Assembly: GCA_041477815.1 (NCBI GenBank)
Contig: JBGOUV010000076.1
Location: 1-20,039 of the forward strand
Source: JBGOUV01 sp041477815
Lineage (GTDB): Bacteria; Acidobacteriota; Terriglobia; Bryobacterales; JACQDG01
DNA: 20,039 nucleotides
Reading direction: 5' to 3'
This document shows positions 1 through 8,026 of this stretch, in pieces (within the stretch, counting starts at the first letter, position 1; each line of letters starts with the position of its first letter). Under the pieces are notes generated by a model that saw only the letters and a list, made by a program, of their open reading frames with translations, did no database searches and was not told the DNA's origin. Made by a program: the position numbers and the translations under genes.

Positions 1-86
1 TCGGCGGCGCGGGTGAGGAGGTCCTCGGGCGAGCAGGCGCCTTCCAGGAAGCTGAAGGCGGAGCGGGCGTGGAGCTCGGCGTACAT
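1..86 (-). CDS. dnaE2: Error-prone DNA polymerase, DnaE2/ImuC-like (N-terminal fragment)
   Basis: Only the first 28 codons lie in the window; the gene continues past base 1. The start is the ATG at 86-84 on the minus strand. The peptide begins MYAELHARSAFSFLEGA, which is the start of the PHP domain of C-family DNA polymerases. The Y-A-E-L-H opening and S-x-F-S-F-L-x-G-A match the DnaE2/ImuC branch (error-prone, damage-inducible translesion synthesis) better than the replicative DnaE branch, whose proteins usually open with F-V-H-L-H-x-H-S. The His after Leu belongs to the PHP metal-site region. The family is about 1,000-1,100 residues, so almost all of it is outside. No ImuA/ImuB partner or LexA box can be judged from here. 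Assignment to the C-family is firm; the DnaE2 subtype is likely. Confidence 0.75.
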   Translation of the reverse strand, partial: MYAELHARSAFSFLEGACSPEDLLTRAA

Positions 87-161
87 CGCACACGGCCGCC
101 TTTAGTTTCGCTTTTCATTCGCCTATTGTCAAGGGGGGCGAGCCGTTAGCCCCGCCGGCCA

Positions 162-314
162 ATGCGCTCCACAGATTATGTGCGGATCTGGCTGCTCTGG
201 ATCCAGGATCGCTTCGGCAGGCCCGCTGTGCTGCCCTGCACGGAAGGATGGCTCGCCGAGACGCCCCCTCACCTGATCCACTGCAACGGCGAGCGGTTCT
301 TAGGCCCGCATTGA
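162..314 (+). CDS. Possible small protein of 50 residues, unknown
   Basis: An ATG-to-TGA frame lies in the gap between the divergent polymerase gene and nadE. It would code for MRSTDYVRIWLLWIQDRFGR followed by a segment with two Cys and several His, ending FLGPH. Most codons end in G or C, as in neighbouring genes, and the composition (W, I, F, H, C) looks more like a real peptide than a GC-rich shadow frame. Against it, an in-frame stop sits just upstream (147-149), there is no good ribosome binding site, and I recognise no family. It may be a real small protein, the remnant of a longer gene, or chance. The rest of the 87-331 gap shows no other gene or clear promoter. Confidence 0.3.
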   Translation: MRSTDYVRIWLLWIQDRFGRPAVLPCTEGWLAETPPHLIHCNGERFLGPH

Positions 315-331
315 GGCTAGAATGAGAGGTA

Positions 332-1978
332 GTGAAGATCGCGCTGGGCCAAATCAATCCCACTGTCGGCGACCTGGCCGGTAACGCCGACCGCATGGTC
401 CGCTACGCCCGTGAGGCCAGCGCCGCCGGAGCCCAACTCGTCATCTTCCCCGAGCTGGCGGTGTGCGGCTACCCGCCCCGCGATTTGGTCGAAAAGCCCT
501 CCTTCCTCGACCGCGTCCAACAGGAGCTGGCTCGGCTGGCCCGCGAAACGGCCGGCCTCCCCACCGCCATCGTCTGCGGTTTCGCCCGCCGGCACGAGGG
601 CACCGGCAAGACCGCGGCCAATTGCGCCGCCTTCCTCCAGCAGGGCGAAGTCCGCTTCGTGCAGCAGAAGATCCTGCTCCCCACCTACGATGTTTTCGAC
701 GAGGGCCGCAACTTTACCCCTGGCGACCGCCAGGACGTCTGGCCGGCTCTGGGCCGCCGCCTCGCCATCACCATCTGCGAGGACGTCTGGAACGACAAGC
801 AGTTCTGGGAGCGCCGCCTTTACCCCCGCGATCCGGTCGAAGAGCTGGTCGCCCAAGGCGCCGACATCCTTATCAACATCTCCTGCTCCCCCTACCACAT
901 GCACAAGCGGCAACTCCGGCGCGACATGCTGGCCGCCATCGCCCGCCGCCATCGCCTCCCGGTGGTGCTGGTCAACCAGGTGGGCGGCAACGACCAGCTT
1001 GTCTTCGACGGCGCCAGCTTCGTCCTCGACCCCGAGGGCAACGTCCGCGCTCTCGCCCGCTCGTTTGAAGAGGACCTCGTTTTCTACGACACCGACACCA
1101 ATTCCGGCGACCTCCACGACACCTTCCCCGACGAGTGCGAGGCGGTCTACCAGGGCCTAGTGCTCGGCACCCGCGACTATGTCCGCAAGTGTGGGTTCGA
1201 GCGCGTGCTGGTCGGCCTCTCCGGCGGCATCGACTCCTCCCTCACCGCCGTCATCGCCGCCGACGCCGTCGGACCGGAGAACGTCACCGGCATCGGTATG
1301 CCCGGCCCCTACTCCTCCCCGGGCTCTATCGACGACTCCCGCGCCCTGGCCCAGAGCCTTGGGATCCGCTTCGACCTGATCCCTATTAACCAACCCTACA
1401 ACGCCTTCCTCGACGTCCTGGGCCCGGTCTTCGCCGGTCTCCCCGCCGACGTGACCGAAGAAAATCTTCAGGCCCGGCTCCGGGGCGTGACCTTGATGGC
1501 CCTCTCCAACAAGTTCCGCGCCCTGGTCCTCACCACCGGCAACAAGAGCGAGCTGGCGGTCGGTTACTGTACCCTCTACGGCGACATGTGCGGCGGCCTG
1601 GCCGTGATCAGCGACGTCCCCAAGACCCTGGTCTACGAGCTGGCCCGGGTGGCCAACCGCCGGCGCCCCGGCGCTATCCCCGAGCCGGTCTTCACCAAGG
1701 CGCCCTCCGCCGAGCTGCGTCCCGGCCAGAAGGATTCCGACTCGCTCCCGGAGTACGACGTCTTGGACCCTATTCTCAAGGCCTACGTAGAAGAGAACGA
1801 ATCCCCCGAATCGATCGCCCGCCGTCTGGGTCCCCCACTCGACCTGGTGCGTCGCATCGCCCGCCTGGTGGACGGCAACGAGTACAAGCGCCAGCAGGCC
1901 GCCCCAGGGCTGCGGGTGACCAGCAAGGCGTTCGGCATCGGGAGACGGTTTCCGATTGCTCAGAAGTTCCGGGAGTAG
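332..1978 (+). CDS. nadE: Glutamine-dependent NAD+ synthetase
   Basis: Catalyses the last step of NAD+ formation in the cytoplasm: nicotinate adenine dinucleotide is adenylated by ATP and amidated with ammonia released from glutamine. The 548-residue product has the two-domain layout of the glutamine-using form. Residues about 1-260 are a nitrilase-fold glutaminase with the triad Glu41 (FPELAVCGY), Lys113 (QQKILLPTYD) and Cys149 (ITICEDVWN). Residues about 275-548 are the synthetase, with the ATP-pyrophosphatase loop SGGIDSS at 297-303 and the later conserved stretches TTGNKSELAVGY and KAPSAELRPGQKDSD. The GTG start at 332 gives the family N-terminus MKIALGQINPTVGD; a purine-rich AGAGG lies only 2 nt upstream. 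Length is normal and no key residue is missing. The stop is followed within 5 nt by a large inverted repeat shared with the next gene. Confidence 0.96.
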   Translation: MKIALGQINPTVGDLAGNADRMVRYAREASAAGAQLVIFPELAVCGYPPRDLVEKPSFLDRVQQELARLARETAGLPTAIVCGFARRHEGTGKTAANCAAFLQQGEVRFVQQKILLPTYDVFDEGRNFTPGDRQDVWPALGRRLAITICEDVWNDKQFWERRLYPRDPVEELVAQGADILINISCSPYHMHKRQLRRDMLAAIARRHRLPVVLVNQVGGNDQLVFDGASFVLDPEGNVRALARSFEEDLVFYDTDTNSGDLHDTFPDECEAVYQGLVLGTRDYVRKCGFERVLVGLSGGIDSSLTAVIAADAVGPENVTGIGMPGPYSSPGSIDDSRALAQSLGIRFDLIPINQPYNAFLDVLGPVFAGLPADVTEENLQARLRGVTLMALSNKFRALVLTTGNKSELAVGYCTLYGDMCGGLAVISDVPKTLVYELARVANRRRPGAIPEPVFTKAPSAELRPGQKDSDSLPEYDVLDPILKAYVEENESPESIARRLGPPLDLVRRIARLVDGNEYKRQQAAPGLRVTSKAFGIGRRFPIAQKFRE

Positions 1979-1982
1979 GAAG

Positions 1983-2063
1983 CAATTGAACCACCAAGAC
2001 ACCAAGACACCAAGGATTCTGATTTTGCTTTTCTTGGTGTCTTGGTGTCTTGGTGGTGAATTG
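1983..2063 (+). repeat. Large perfect inverted repeat with CCAAGACA-period arms, overlapping the start of the next gene
   Basis: Arms at 1990-2014 and 2033-2057 are exact reverse complements over 25 bases. The stem extends outward by CAATT/AATTG (1983-1987 and 2059-2063) after a small internal loop, and inward by two weaker pairs. The loop is about 14 nt (2017-2030). Each arm is built of three copies of a CACCAAGA-like unit with an 8-base period. The repeat begins 5 nt after the nadE stop and covers the start and signal-peptide codons of the next gene. No T-run follows it, so it is not a textbook terminator, though it could stabilise or stop the nadE transcript. From memory, CACCAAGACACCAAG-type repeats recur between genes in several environmental bacteria; this was not searched. 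Confidence 0.9.
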
Positions 2064-3731
2064 CCCGCAGCGACGCTGCCCCTTACCTCCCAGCCCGTAT
2101 CTCTAGCCGTCTCCTCCCGCTACCTCCTGATCCTCCAGGACGCCTCCCTAACCTCCCTATCCCCCGACCTCCGCCCCGCCTCCCAAGTCCCCCTCGAAGG
2201 CGCCTTCCTGGGCCTCGCCGTCCACCCCCAGGGCGACCGCGTCTTCGTCTCCGCCGGCAACCAGGTCCAGGAGTTCCTCCTCCAAAAAGCCGGCCTCCTC
2301 CAACCCGGCCGCCGCTTCCCCGTCCCCCAGTCCGATCTCATCGGCGACCTCGTCCTCTCCCCCGACGCCCGCTTCCTCTACGTCGCCAACCCCCTGCGCA
2401 ATACGATCACCGTCCTCAACGCCCTTACCGGCTTCCCGGTTTCCGAAGTGGTCACCGGCCGCCGCCCCTACCGCATCCTGTTCGCCCCGGAAGGCAAGAC
2501 TTTCTTCGTTTCCCACGTCGCCGACGGCAACATCGGCCAATACAACACCGCCGACGGCGGACGCCTCGCCACCATCCCGGTGGGGCCGCATCCCACGGAC
2601 ATGGTCTTCCTCCCCGGCCGCAGTGAACAGCATGAACAATACATAGGACGCCTCTTCGTCACCACCTCCAACACCAACTCGGTGGTCGCGCTCGGACTCA
2701 CCCGCGGCCACAACCTCGAACCCCTCGCCCGCGTCAGCGTCTCCCCCACCGAGTACGCCCCGCTCGGCTCCACGCCCTCGGCCCTGGCTCTCTCCCCGGA
2801 CGGCAAGCGCCTCTACGTGGCCTGCTCCGATAACGACACCATCGCCGTCCTCGACATCGACGACTACGAAACCGATCTGGCCGGTTTTCTCCCCACCACC
2901 CGCTACCCCATCGCTCTTCGCGCCCTGGGCGATAAGCTCTACATCGCCGGCCGCGACGCTCTTTCCGTCGTCAGCGCCCCCCGTGACGAGGATCTCGCCC
3001 CGCCGCCCGACTTCCCCAAGCCCCAGGATTGGAACCCCCCTCCCATCCGTCACGTGATCTACATCCTCACCGGCGGCCGCCCCCTCGATGGTCCCAACTC
3101 CCAACAGTTCGTCCGCCTGGACCAGTTCCATCCTTCCGGGGACTCCGCCGCCACCGGCTATCAATGGTCCACTGCGGCCATCGCCAATCACTGGGTCCGG
3201 AAACTCTGGCGCCGCCCGGATCTTTTCCAGACCTTCGAGCCCGCCGCCTTCCCCCCCGCCGGCTATCTCTGGACCAACGCCCTCGCCGCCGGCCTCGCCG
3301 TCCGCAACTGGGGTTTGGCGCGCGGCCCCGACCCTGCCCTAGGCCGTTACACGCGGCCAGCCGATTCCTTCCTACAGGACTTCACCGCTTTGGCTCGCTC
3401 CAACACCCTCCCGCACTTGCTTCTGGCCCGCCTGGACGGCCCCGACTCCGACGCCGCCCTCGGCCGCCTGGCCGAAACCCTGCGCGCGAGTCCCGCCTGG
3501 CCCCGTCTCGCCGTCTTCATCGCGCCCGAGTACGGCCCGCCCTCTCCAGCCCTCCTTCTCAGCCCCTACGCCAAGCCGTGCCCCGCCAGTCTCCGCTACA
3601 ATAGCCTTTCCCTCCTGCGCACCATCGAGCTCCTGCTCGGCCTCCAACCCATGACCCAATTCGATTCCGCCGCCTATCCGCTTGCCAGCTGCTTTTCCAA
3701 CACCCCCGACCCAACACCCCAGACCCGCTAA
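1986..3731 (+). CDS. Secreted YncE-like beta-propeller with a degenerate alkaline-phosphatase-superfamily domain
   Basis: The N-terminal part after the signal (to about residue 340) has YVTN/YncE-type propeller blades, for example LSPDARFLYVANPLRNTITV and LALSPDGKRLYVACSDNDTI. The C-terminal part aligns by eye with the phosphoesterase half of two-domain YncE/alkaline-phosphatase proteins: IRHVIYIL, GDSAATGYQWSTAAIANHWV, LLLSPYAK, SLLRTIELLLGLQPMTQFD. In that family the first strand is followed by K-E-N-R-T-Y-D, carrying the catalytic/metal residues, and later by an E-D-D-x-Q...D-H-V-D-x-H-R segment. Here these read TGGRPLDG and APEYGPP, so the catalytic site appears lost. Start: the TTG at 1986, with AGGA at 1976-1979, gives n-region MNHQDTKTPR, hydrophobic ILILLFLVSWCLGG, then ELPAA, a plausible signal peptide. 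The ATG at 1956 would add ten residues and overlap nadE. Probably a periplasmic binding or scaffold protein; no substrate can be named. Confidence 0.8.
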   Translation: MNHQDTKTPRILILLFLVSWCLGGELPAATLPLTSQPVSLAVSSRYLLILQDASLTSLSPDLRPASQVPLEGAFLGLAVHPQGDRVFVSAGNQVQEFLLQKAGLLQPGRRFPVPQSDLIGDLVLSPDARFLYVANPLRNTITVLNALTGFPVSEVVTGRRPYRILFAPEGKTFFVSHVADGNIGQYNTADGGRLATIPVGPHPTDMVFLPGRSEQHEQYIGRLFVTTSNTNSVVALGLTRGHNLEPLARVSVSPTEYAPLGSTPSALALSPDGKRLYVACSDNDTIAVLDIDDYETDLAGFLPTTRYPIALRALGDKLYIAGRDALSVVSAPRDEDLAPPPDFPKPQDWNPPPIRHVIYILTGGRPLDGPNSQQFVRLDQFHPSGDSAATGYQWSTAAIANHWVRKLWRRPDLFQTFEPAAFPPAGYLWTNALAAGLAVRNWGLARGPDPALGRYTRPADSFLQDFTALARSNTLPHLLLARLDGPDSDAALGRLAETLRASPAWPRLAVFIAPEYGPPSPALLLSPYAKPCPASLRYNSLSLLRTIELLLGLQPMTQFDSAAYPLASCFSNTPDPTPQTR

Positions 3732-3733
3732 AA

Positions 3734-5845
3734 ATGGCCCAGATCCACGTCTGCTTCCTGTGGCACATGCATCAGCCCTTTTACAAGGATCTGCTGACCG
3801 GAGAATACCGTCTCCCGTGGACCCGCATGCATGCCCTGAAGGACTACTACGGCATGGTCAAGATCCTGGACGAGTTCCCTTCCATCCACCAAACCTTCAA
3901 CCTGGTCCCCTCGCTCGTCGTGCAGATCGAAGAGTACGCTTCCGGCAAAGCCCGCGATCCCTTTCTGATCAACGCCCTCACCCCGGCCGAAAAACTCACC
4001 GAAGAGCAGCGCCACTTCATCCTGCTCTATTTCTTTCAGGCCAACCGCGACCGCCTGATCAACCGCTATCCGCGTTACCGGGAGCTGTTCGAGCGCTGGG
4101 AAGGCGCGGGCATGAACCTGGCCCACTCCGCCCACTATTTCTCGGCCCAGGACTATCGCGACCTCCAGGTGCTGTCCCAGCTCGCCTGGTTCGACGAGGA
4201 GTTCCTGGAGCATGACCTGGAAACCGCGGCCCTGGTGGACCGCGCCCGCGACTACACCCTGGAGGACCAGCAGACCATCGGGCGGAAGGAGCGCCAGATC
4301 CTCAACGAGGTTCTGGCCGCCTATCGCGCCGCCGCCGAGCGCCGCCAGATCGAGATCTCCACCACGCCCTTCTACCACCCCATCCTGCCCTTGGTGTGCG
4401 ACAGCGACATCGGCGCCGAGGCGCATCCCGGCCTCTCGCTGCCCCGCCGTTTCCGCCGTCCGGAGGACGCCCGCGAGCAGCTTCGCCGTTCCCGCGACTT
4501 CATCGCCCAGCGTTTCGGCCGCGCCCCGGTGGGCCTGTGGCCCTCGGAAGGCTCCGTTTCCGACGAGGCCCTCGCCCTGGCCGCGGAGACGGGCTTCGAG
4601 TGGGCCGCCAGCGATCAGGGCGTCCTCGAAAAGACGCTCTGGAGCGCCTGCGCCGGTCCCGGCGGACGCCTCTATCAGCCCTTTCTCTGGGAGCGCGACG
4701 GCCGCCGCCTGCACCTCCTGTTCCGCGACCACTTCCTGAGCGACCTGATCGGATTCGTTTTCTCCCGCATGGACCCCGAGCCCGCCGCCGACGACCTCGT
4801 GCGCCGCCTCTACCACATCGCCGAGCCCTGCCTGCAAGCGGGCCGCGACATCCTCATTCCCGTAATCCTCGACGGCGAAAACGCCTGGGAATATTACGAC
4901 CACAACGGCCGCCCCTTCTTGCGCGCCCTCTATCGCCGTCTCGCTGCCGACCCCCAATTCTCCGTCCTGACGGTAAGCGAAGCCCTGCGGCGCCTGCCCG
5001 CCGAGTCCTTGCACCACATCTCCCCGGGCTCCTGGATCAACGGCAACTTCGACATCTGGATCGGCGCCCAGGAAGACAACCGCGCCTGGAACCTGCTGGG
5101 CGAGGCCCGCCAGTTCGTCGATCGCGCCACCAAGGTGGCCCCCACCGCCTACGACATCGCCTACGAGGAGATCCTGATCGCCGAAGGCTCCGATTGGTGC
5201 TGGTGGTACGGTCCGGAGCACGAAACAGCCAACCGGGTCGAGTTCGACGAGCTGTTTCGCGCCCACCTGTCCAACGTGTACCGCATCCTGGGCGGCGAGC
5301 CCCCCGAAGAACTGGCCCACCCCCTCATCCGGAGCGAAGAAAAGGCCCTGCTGGTTCCGCCCAGCGGCTATGTCCGGCCGGTAGTCGATGGCGAGATTAC
5401 GTCCTATTTTGAATGGCTCGGCGCCGGCCTCTACCGCCCCAGCCGGCGGGCGGGGGCCATGCACGGCGGGCGCTTCCTGGTCCAGGAAGTCCACTTCGGC
5501 ACCGACGGCGCCAGCTTCTTCCTGCGCATCGACTTCGTGGCTAATGAGCTGGCCCACGTCCCCGGCATGGAAATCCGCCTCACCCTGGAAGGCGAAGCCG
5601 GTGGGCACGCCCGCGCCCGCTATGCGTTCATCCTGGGTCCCGGCTCGGTCCAGGTCCACGAAGGCGATCCTCTGTCGATGGAGGTGCGCTTCGGCGGTAT
5701 TTTCGAGCTGCGGCTTCCTCTGGACGGCGCCGGCAGGATCCAGTTCCAGGTCTCGCTGTGGCACGAAGCCCTGCCCCTGGACGCTCTGCCGGTGGAAGGA
5801 TGGATTGAACTGGAAACCCACGACCCCGGCGAATGGACCGCCTAA
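3734..5845 (+). CDS. Glycoside hydrolase family 57 protein (alpha-glucan active)
   Basis: A 703-residue protein starting 2 nt after the propeller gene stop, so probably translated from the same message; no separate ribosome binding site is visible. The first GH57 conserved region is FLWHMHQPFY (HMHQP at 11-15). The nucleophile is most likely Glu272 in LWPSEGSVSDEA, and the acid/base Asp380 in VILDGENAWEYYDHNG. WINGNFDIWIGAQEDN and SDWCWWYGPEH are further conserved blocks of the cytoplasmic GH57 branch. After about residue 525 there is a beta-rich C-terminal region. GH57 includes alpha-amylases, 4-alpha-glucanotransferases and branching enzymes that retain configuration; sequence alone does not fix which reaction this one performs, though an intracellular glycogen/maltodextrin role is likely. 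No signal peptide is seen. Confidence 0.9.
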   Translation: MAQIHVCFLWHMHQPFYKDLLTGEYRLPWTRMHALKDYYGMVKILDEFPSIHQTFNLVPSLVVQIEEYASGKARDPFLINALTPAEKLTEEQRHFILLYFFQANRDRLINRYPRYRELFERWEGAGMNLAHSAHYFSAQDYRDLQVLSQLAWFDEEFLEHDLETAALVDRARDYTLEDQQTIGRKERQILNEVLAAYRAAAERRQIEISTTPFYHPILPLVCDSDIGAEAHPGLSLPRRFRRPEDAREQLRRSRDFIAQRFGRAPVGLWPSEGSVSDEALALAAETGFEWAASDQGVLEKTLWSACAGPGGRLYQPFLWERDGRRLHLLFRDHFLSDLIGFVFSRMDPEPAADDLVRRLYHIAEPCLQAGRDILIPVILDGENAWEYYDHNGRPFLRALYRRLAADPQFSVLTVSEALRRLPAESLHHISPGSWINGNFDIWIGAQEDNRAWNLLGEARQFVDRATKVAPTAYDIAYEEILIAEGSDWCWWYGPEHETANRVEFDELFRAHLSNVYRILGGEPPEELAHPLIRSEEKALLVPPSGYVRPVVDGEITSYFEWLGAGLYRPSRRAGAMHGGRFLVQEVHFGTDGASFFLRIDFVANELAHVPGMEIRLTLEGEAGGHARARYAFILGPGSVQVHEGDPLSMEVRFGGIFELRLPLDGAGRIQFQVSLWHEALPLDALPVEGWIELETHDPGEWTA

Positions 5846-5860
5846 CTAGCTATATCTAGC

Positions 5861-6517
5861 CTACAACTGATCCCGGAGGCGTTCCAAAGCGATGCGTACC
5901 AACTGGCTGCGGGTGCGCACGCAGAACTTCTCAAAAAGCTGTTGCAGGGCCGATTTGACGGAGCTTTCCGAGATTCCCAGTTGCGCGCCGATTTCCTTGT
6001 TGGCCAAGCCCTCCAGCAACAGTCGCAGCACGTCCCGCTCTCGCTCGGTGAGGCGGTTCGAGCGGTCCGCGCGGGCCTCCGGCCGCCCGGCCCGTAACAG
6101 GGCGGTCAGATAGCGCTGGTCCAGATAGGTTTCGCCTTCCATCACCCGGCGGATCGAGCGGGCCAGCAAGTCCGGGGGACTGTGCTTGAGGAAGATGCCG
6201 GAGGCGCCTTCCGAGAGCACCCGCACCGCGTCGGTCTCGCTCAAGCCCGCCGTTACCACCAGCACCCGGCAGGGGAAGCCCAGCTCGCGGGCCCGGCGCA
6301 GAAACTCGGTGCCGCGCTCCTGGCCCAGATCGAAATCCAGCAACACCAGGTCCACCGGATGGGCGGCCAAGGCGCGCACGGCCTCCTCGATCGAACCGCA
6401 GGGCGGGAGCATCTCAAAGTCGGGCTCGGGCTCCAGAAGCCTCACTACGCCTTCGCGCAGCAGGGCGTGATCGTCGAGCAGCAGGATGCGGGTTTTGCCT
6501 GCGATCGTGGCGGTCAT
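5861..6517 (-). CDS. NarL/FixJ-family response regulator
   Basis: 218 residues. The receiver domain (about 10-130) has the acidic pair Asp15-Asp16, phospho-acceptor Asp61 (LVLLDFDLG), switch Thr89 (VVTAG) and Lys111 (IFLKHS). A linker leads to a LuxR-type helix-turn-helix (about 155-215): LTERERDVLRLLLEGLANKE, then GISESSVKSALQQLFEKF. The ATG at 6517 overlaps the kinase stop by 4 nt (6514-6517), so the two are translationally coupled and almost certainly partners. All phosphorylation residues are present. The gene converges on the GH57 gene with only 15 nt between stops. Its DNA target is not shown, but the divergent pilin gene beyond the kinase is the obvious local candidate. Confidence 0.93.
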   Translation of the reverse strand: MTATIAGKTRILLLDDHALLREGVVRLLEPEPDFEMLPPCGSIEEAVRALAAHPVDLVLLDFDLGQERGTEFLRRARELGFPCRVLVVTAGLSETDAVRVLSEGASGIFLKHSPPDLLARSIRRVMEGETYLDQRYLTALLRAGRPEARADRSNRLTERERDVLRLLLEGLANKEIGAQLGISESSVKSALQQLFEKFCVRTRSQLVRIALERLRDQL

Positions 6518-7980
6518 GTGGGAACCAGCTTAACCAGGAAACAACTGCCCACCGGCCGGTGCTCGTAATGCAGGTCGCCGGCAAAGGAACGTACGATAGC
6601 CCGGGAGACGTAGAGTCCCAGTCCGGTAGCCTCGGCGCCGGGTTGCAGCGGCTGAAACAGGCGGTCGGGCACCGGCACGCCGTGCCCCGTGTCTTCGAAA
6701 CGGATCAGGAGGCGGTCCTGTTCGAGGGACGCGGCCACGGTCAGCTCCTTCCTTTCGACGTCGCTCATGGCGCGAAAACTGTTCTGGGCCAGGTTGAGAA
6801 ACACCTGCAACAGGGCGTGATGATCGCCGCGCACCAAGGGCAGCGCCGGGCAGACTTTCCAGGACAATCCGACTTCCGCCTCGCGAAAGGACGGCTCGAT
6901 GAGCACGCGCAGCTCGTCGAACACGTCGTGGAGGTCCACCGCAACGGTGGCTCGTTCCGAGCTGAGGCGCAGCTCCGAGGAGGCGATCTTTTCGAGTCCC
7001 TTGACCAGAGTCCCCAGGGCGCGGTAATCCTCGCTCGACTCCAGTTGGTGGAGGCGTCCCAGATTGGCGTGCGTCACCGCCGCGGCGGCGCACAGATTCC
7101 GGATCTCGTGCAACAGGGCCATCACCAGAATCTGCGACGTGGTCATCACCGCATGCAGGCCCAGGCCTTCCCGGTCCCGCAGTTCTTCCGAGCCGTCGCA
7201 CACGATCGCGGCCAGCCGGGGGCCGGACATGGTGCGGTAGGTGGAAAACCAGACCTGGGCCAGGAAGGGCTCCCCGTTCTGTTTGCGGCCGGTACATTCC
7301 ACCGTGCTTCGGAAGGAGCGTTGCGGGCCCTCCCGAGTTGTTACGCCGCCCAGCACCGGCAGGTAAGGGTCGATACAATGTCCGGCCAGGAAGCCCGGAG
7401 CGCAACCCAAAAGCCGGTGGGCCGCTTCGTTGGCGAGCAGCACCCGGCCCTCGCCGTCCAGGGTCAGGATCGCCGCCGGGCTGCTGTCGATCAGCACGCG
7501 AAGCTGCTCCTCCGCCTCCTGGCGAAGAGCCGACTGTTCCAGCGCCTGCTGCCGCGCCCGGACCAGCTCTCTCACAAACAGGGCGACGCCGAAATACGCG
7601 AAGCCCGCCTGCACCAGGCCCACGAAAGCATTGGTTTGCCAGGCCGTCGGAGAGAACGCCTCCCGCAAAAGCGCGCAGCCCACGGCCAGGACGAAAACCT
7701 TCCAGCGCGTCAGGAAGTATCCCGCAATCAGCATGGGGAAGACGTAGGCGAACCCCAGCGACAGGTTGGTATCGGTCTTCCAGTCCAGCAGCGCGATCAC
7801 CGCGATCAACGCCGTGTTCGCGGCCAGAATGCCGGTGCGGCTCTTCGTGATGTTCTTCGCCAGCTTCACAGTCCCACTGTCGAGCTTGCGCCATGCGGCG
7901 GGGTGAATGCAAGCCTCTAGGGGAAATTGGAGGCGAAGCTGAGCGTTTGGCCCTATAAATACCCTTCCACCAGCGCCCAC
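6514..7980 (-). CDS. Membrane-bound PAS-domain sensor histidine kinase
   Basis: 488 residues from the GTG at 7980. Four hydrophobic segments lie at about 50-66, 74-91, 93-107 and 117-137 (ILAANTALIAVIALL, FAYVFPMLIAGYFL and others), then a coiled linker. A PAS domain follows at about 160-265 (LIDSSPAAILTLDGEGRVLL). The H-box is LLHEIRNLCAA with phospho-acceptor His291. The ATP-binding domain has the N-box LLQVFLNLAQNSFRAM, G1 EDTGHGVPVP and G2 ATGLGLYVSRAIVRSF. The H-box is of HisKA type although the partner regulator is NarL-like. Start choice is uncertain: GTG 7980 has AGGA six bases upstream, but the first 37 residues look unlike coding sequence and contain a copy of the paired motif described at 7915-8078. 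The GTG at 7869, just before the first membrane segment, is the alternative. The sensed signal is unknown. Confidence 0.9.
   Translation of the reverse strand: MGAGGRVFIGPNAQLRLQFPLEACIHPAAWRKLDSGTVKLAKNITKSRTGILAANTALIAVIALLDWKTDTNLSLGFAYVFPMLIAGYFLTRWKVFVLAVGCALLREAFSPTAWQTNAFVGLVQAGFAYFGVALFVRELVRARQQALEQSALRQEAEEQLRVLIDSSPAAILTLDGEGRVLLANEAAHRLLGCAPGFLAGHCIDPYLPVLGGVTTREGPQRSFRSTVECTGRKQNGEPFLAQVWFSTYRTMSGPRLAAIVCDGSEELRDREGLGLHAVMTTSQILVMALLHEIRNLCAAAAVTHANLGRLHQLESSEDYRALGTLVKGLEKIASSELRLSSERATVAVDLHDVFDELRVLIEPSFREAEVGLSWKVCPALPLVRGDHHALLQVFLNLAQNSFRAMSDVERKELTVAASLEQDRLLIRFEDTGHGVPVPDRLFQPLQPGAEATGLGLYVSRAIVRSFAGDLHYEHRPVGSCFLVKLVPT
7915..7963. promoter_or_regulatory. Paired regulatory block A (similar to 8027-8078)
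   Basis: This block and block B share, in the same order, CTC, GGGGAAA, GCGA, GCTGAG, GTTTGGCC, TA and ATAC, with short length differences between them. In this copy TAGGG (7918-7922) can pair with CCCTA (7951-7955). It lies inside the longer reading of the kinase gene, or upstream if the kinase starts at 7869. Whether it is a DNA-binding site or a structured leader RNA cannot be told by eye. Confidence 0.4.
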
Positions 7981-8026
7981 CAGTCGTCCTGGAAAATCCG
8001 TCTCTTGGTTTCATCGCGGCCCTCCG

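Noticed and set aside
115..396. 93-residue minus frame over the nadE start
   Set aside because: Ser/Arg/Ala-rich composition, overlaps the nadE N-terminus, no ribosome binding site.
1990..2057. CRISPR-like array from the CCAAGACA repeats
   Set aside because: The repeats are 8-base units directly adjacent in two inverted arms, with no spacers.
3728..5821. 697-residue open frame antisense to the GH57 gene
   Set aside because: It mirrors a gene with clear family motifs; high GC at third positions keeps the opposite frame free of stops. Its product is low-complexity and resembles no family.
6559..7920. 453-residue open frame antisense to the histidine kinase
   Set aside because: Shadow of the kinase gene, no domain or start signal.
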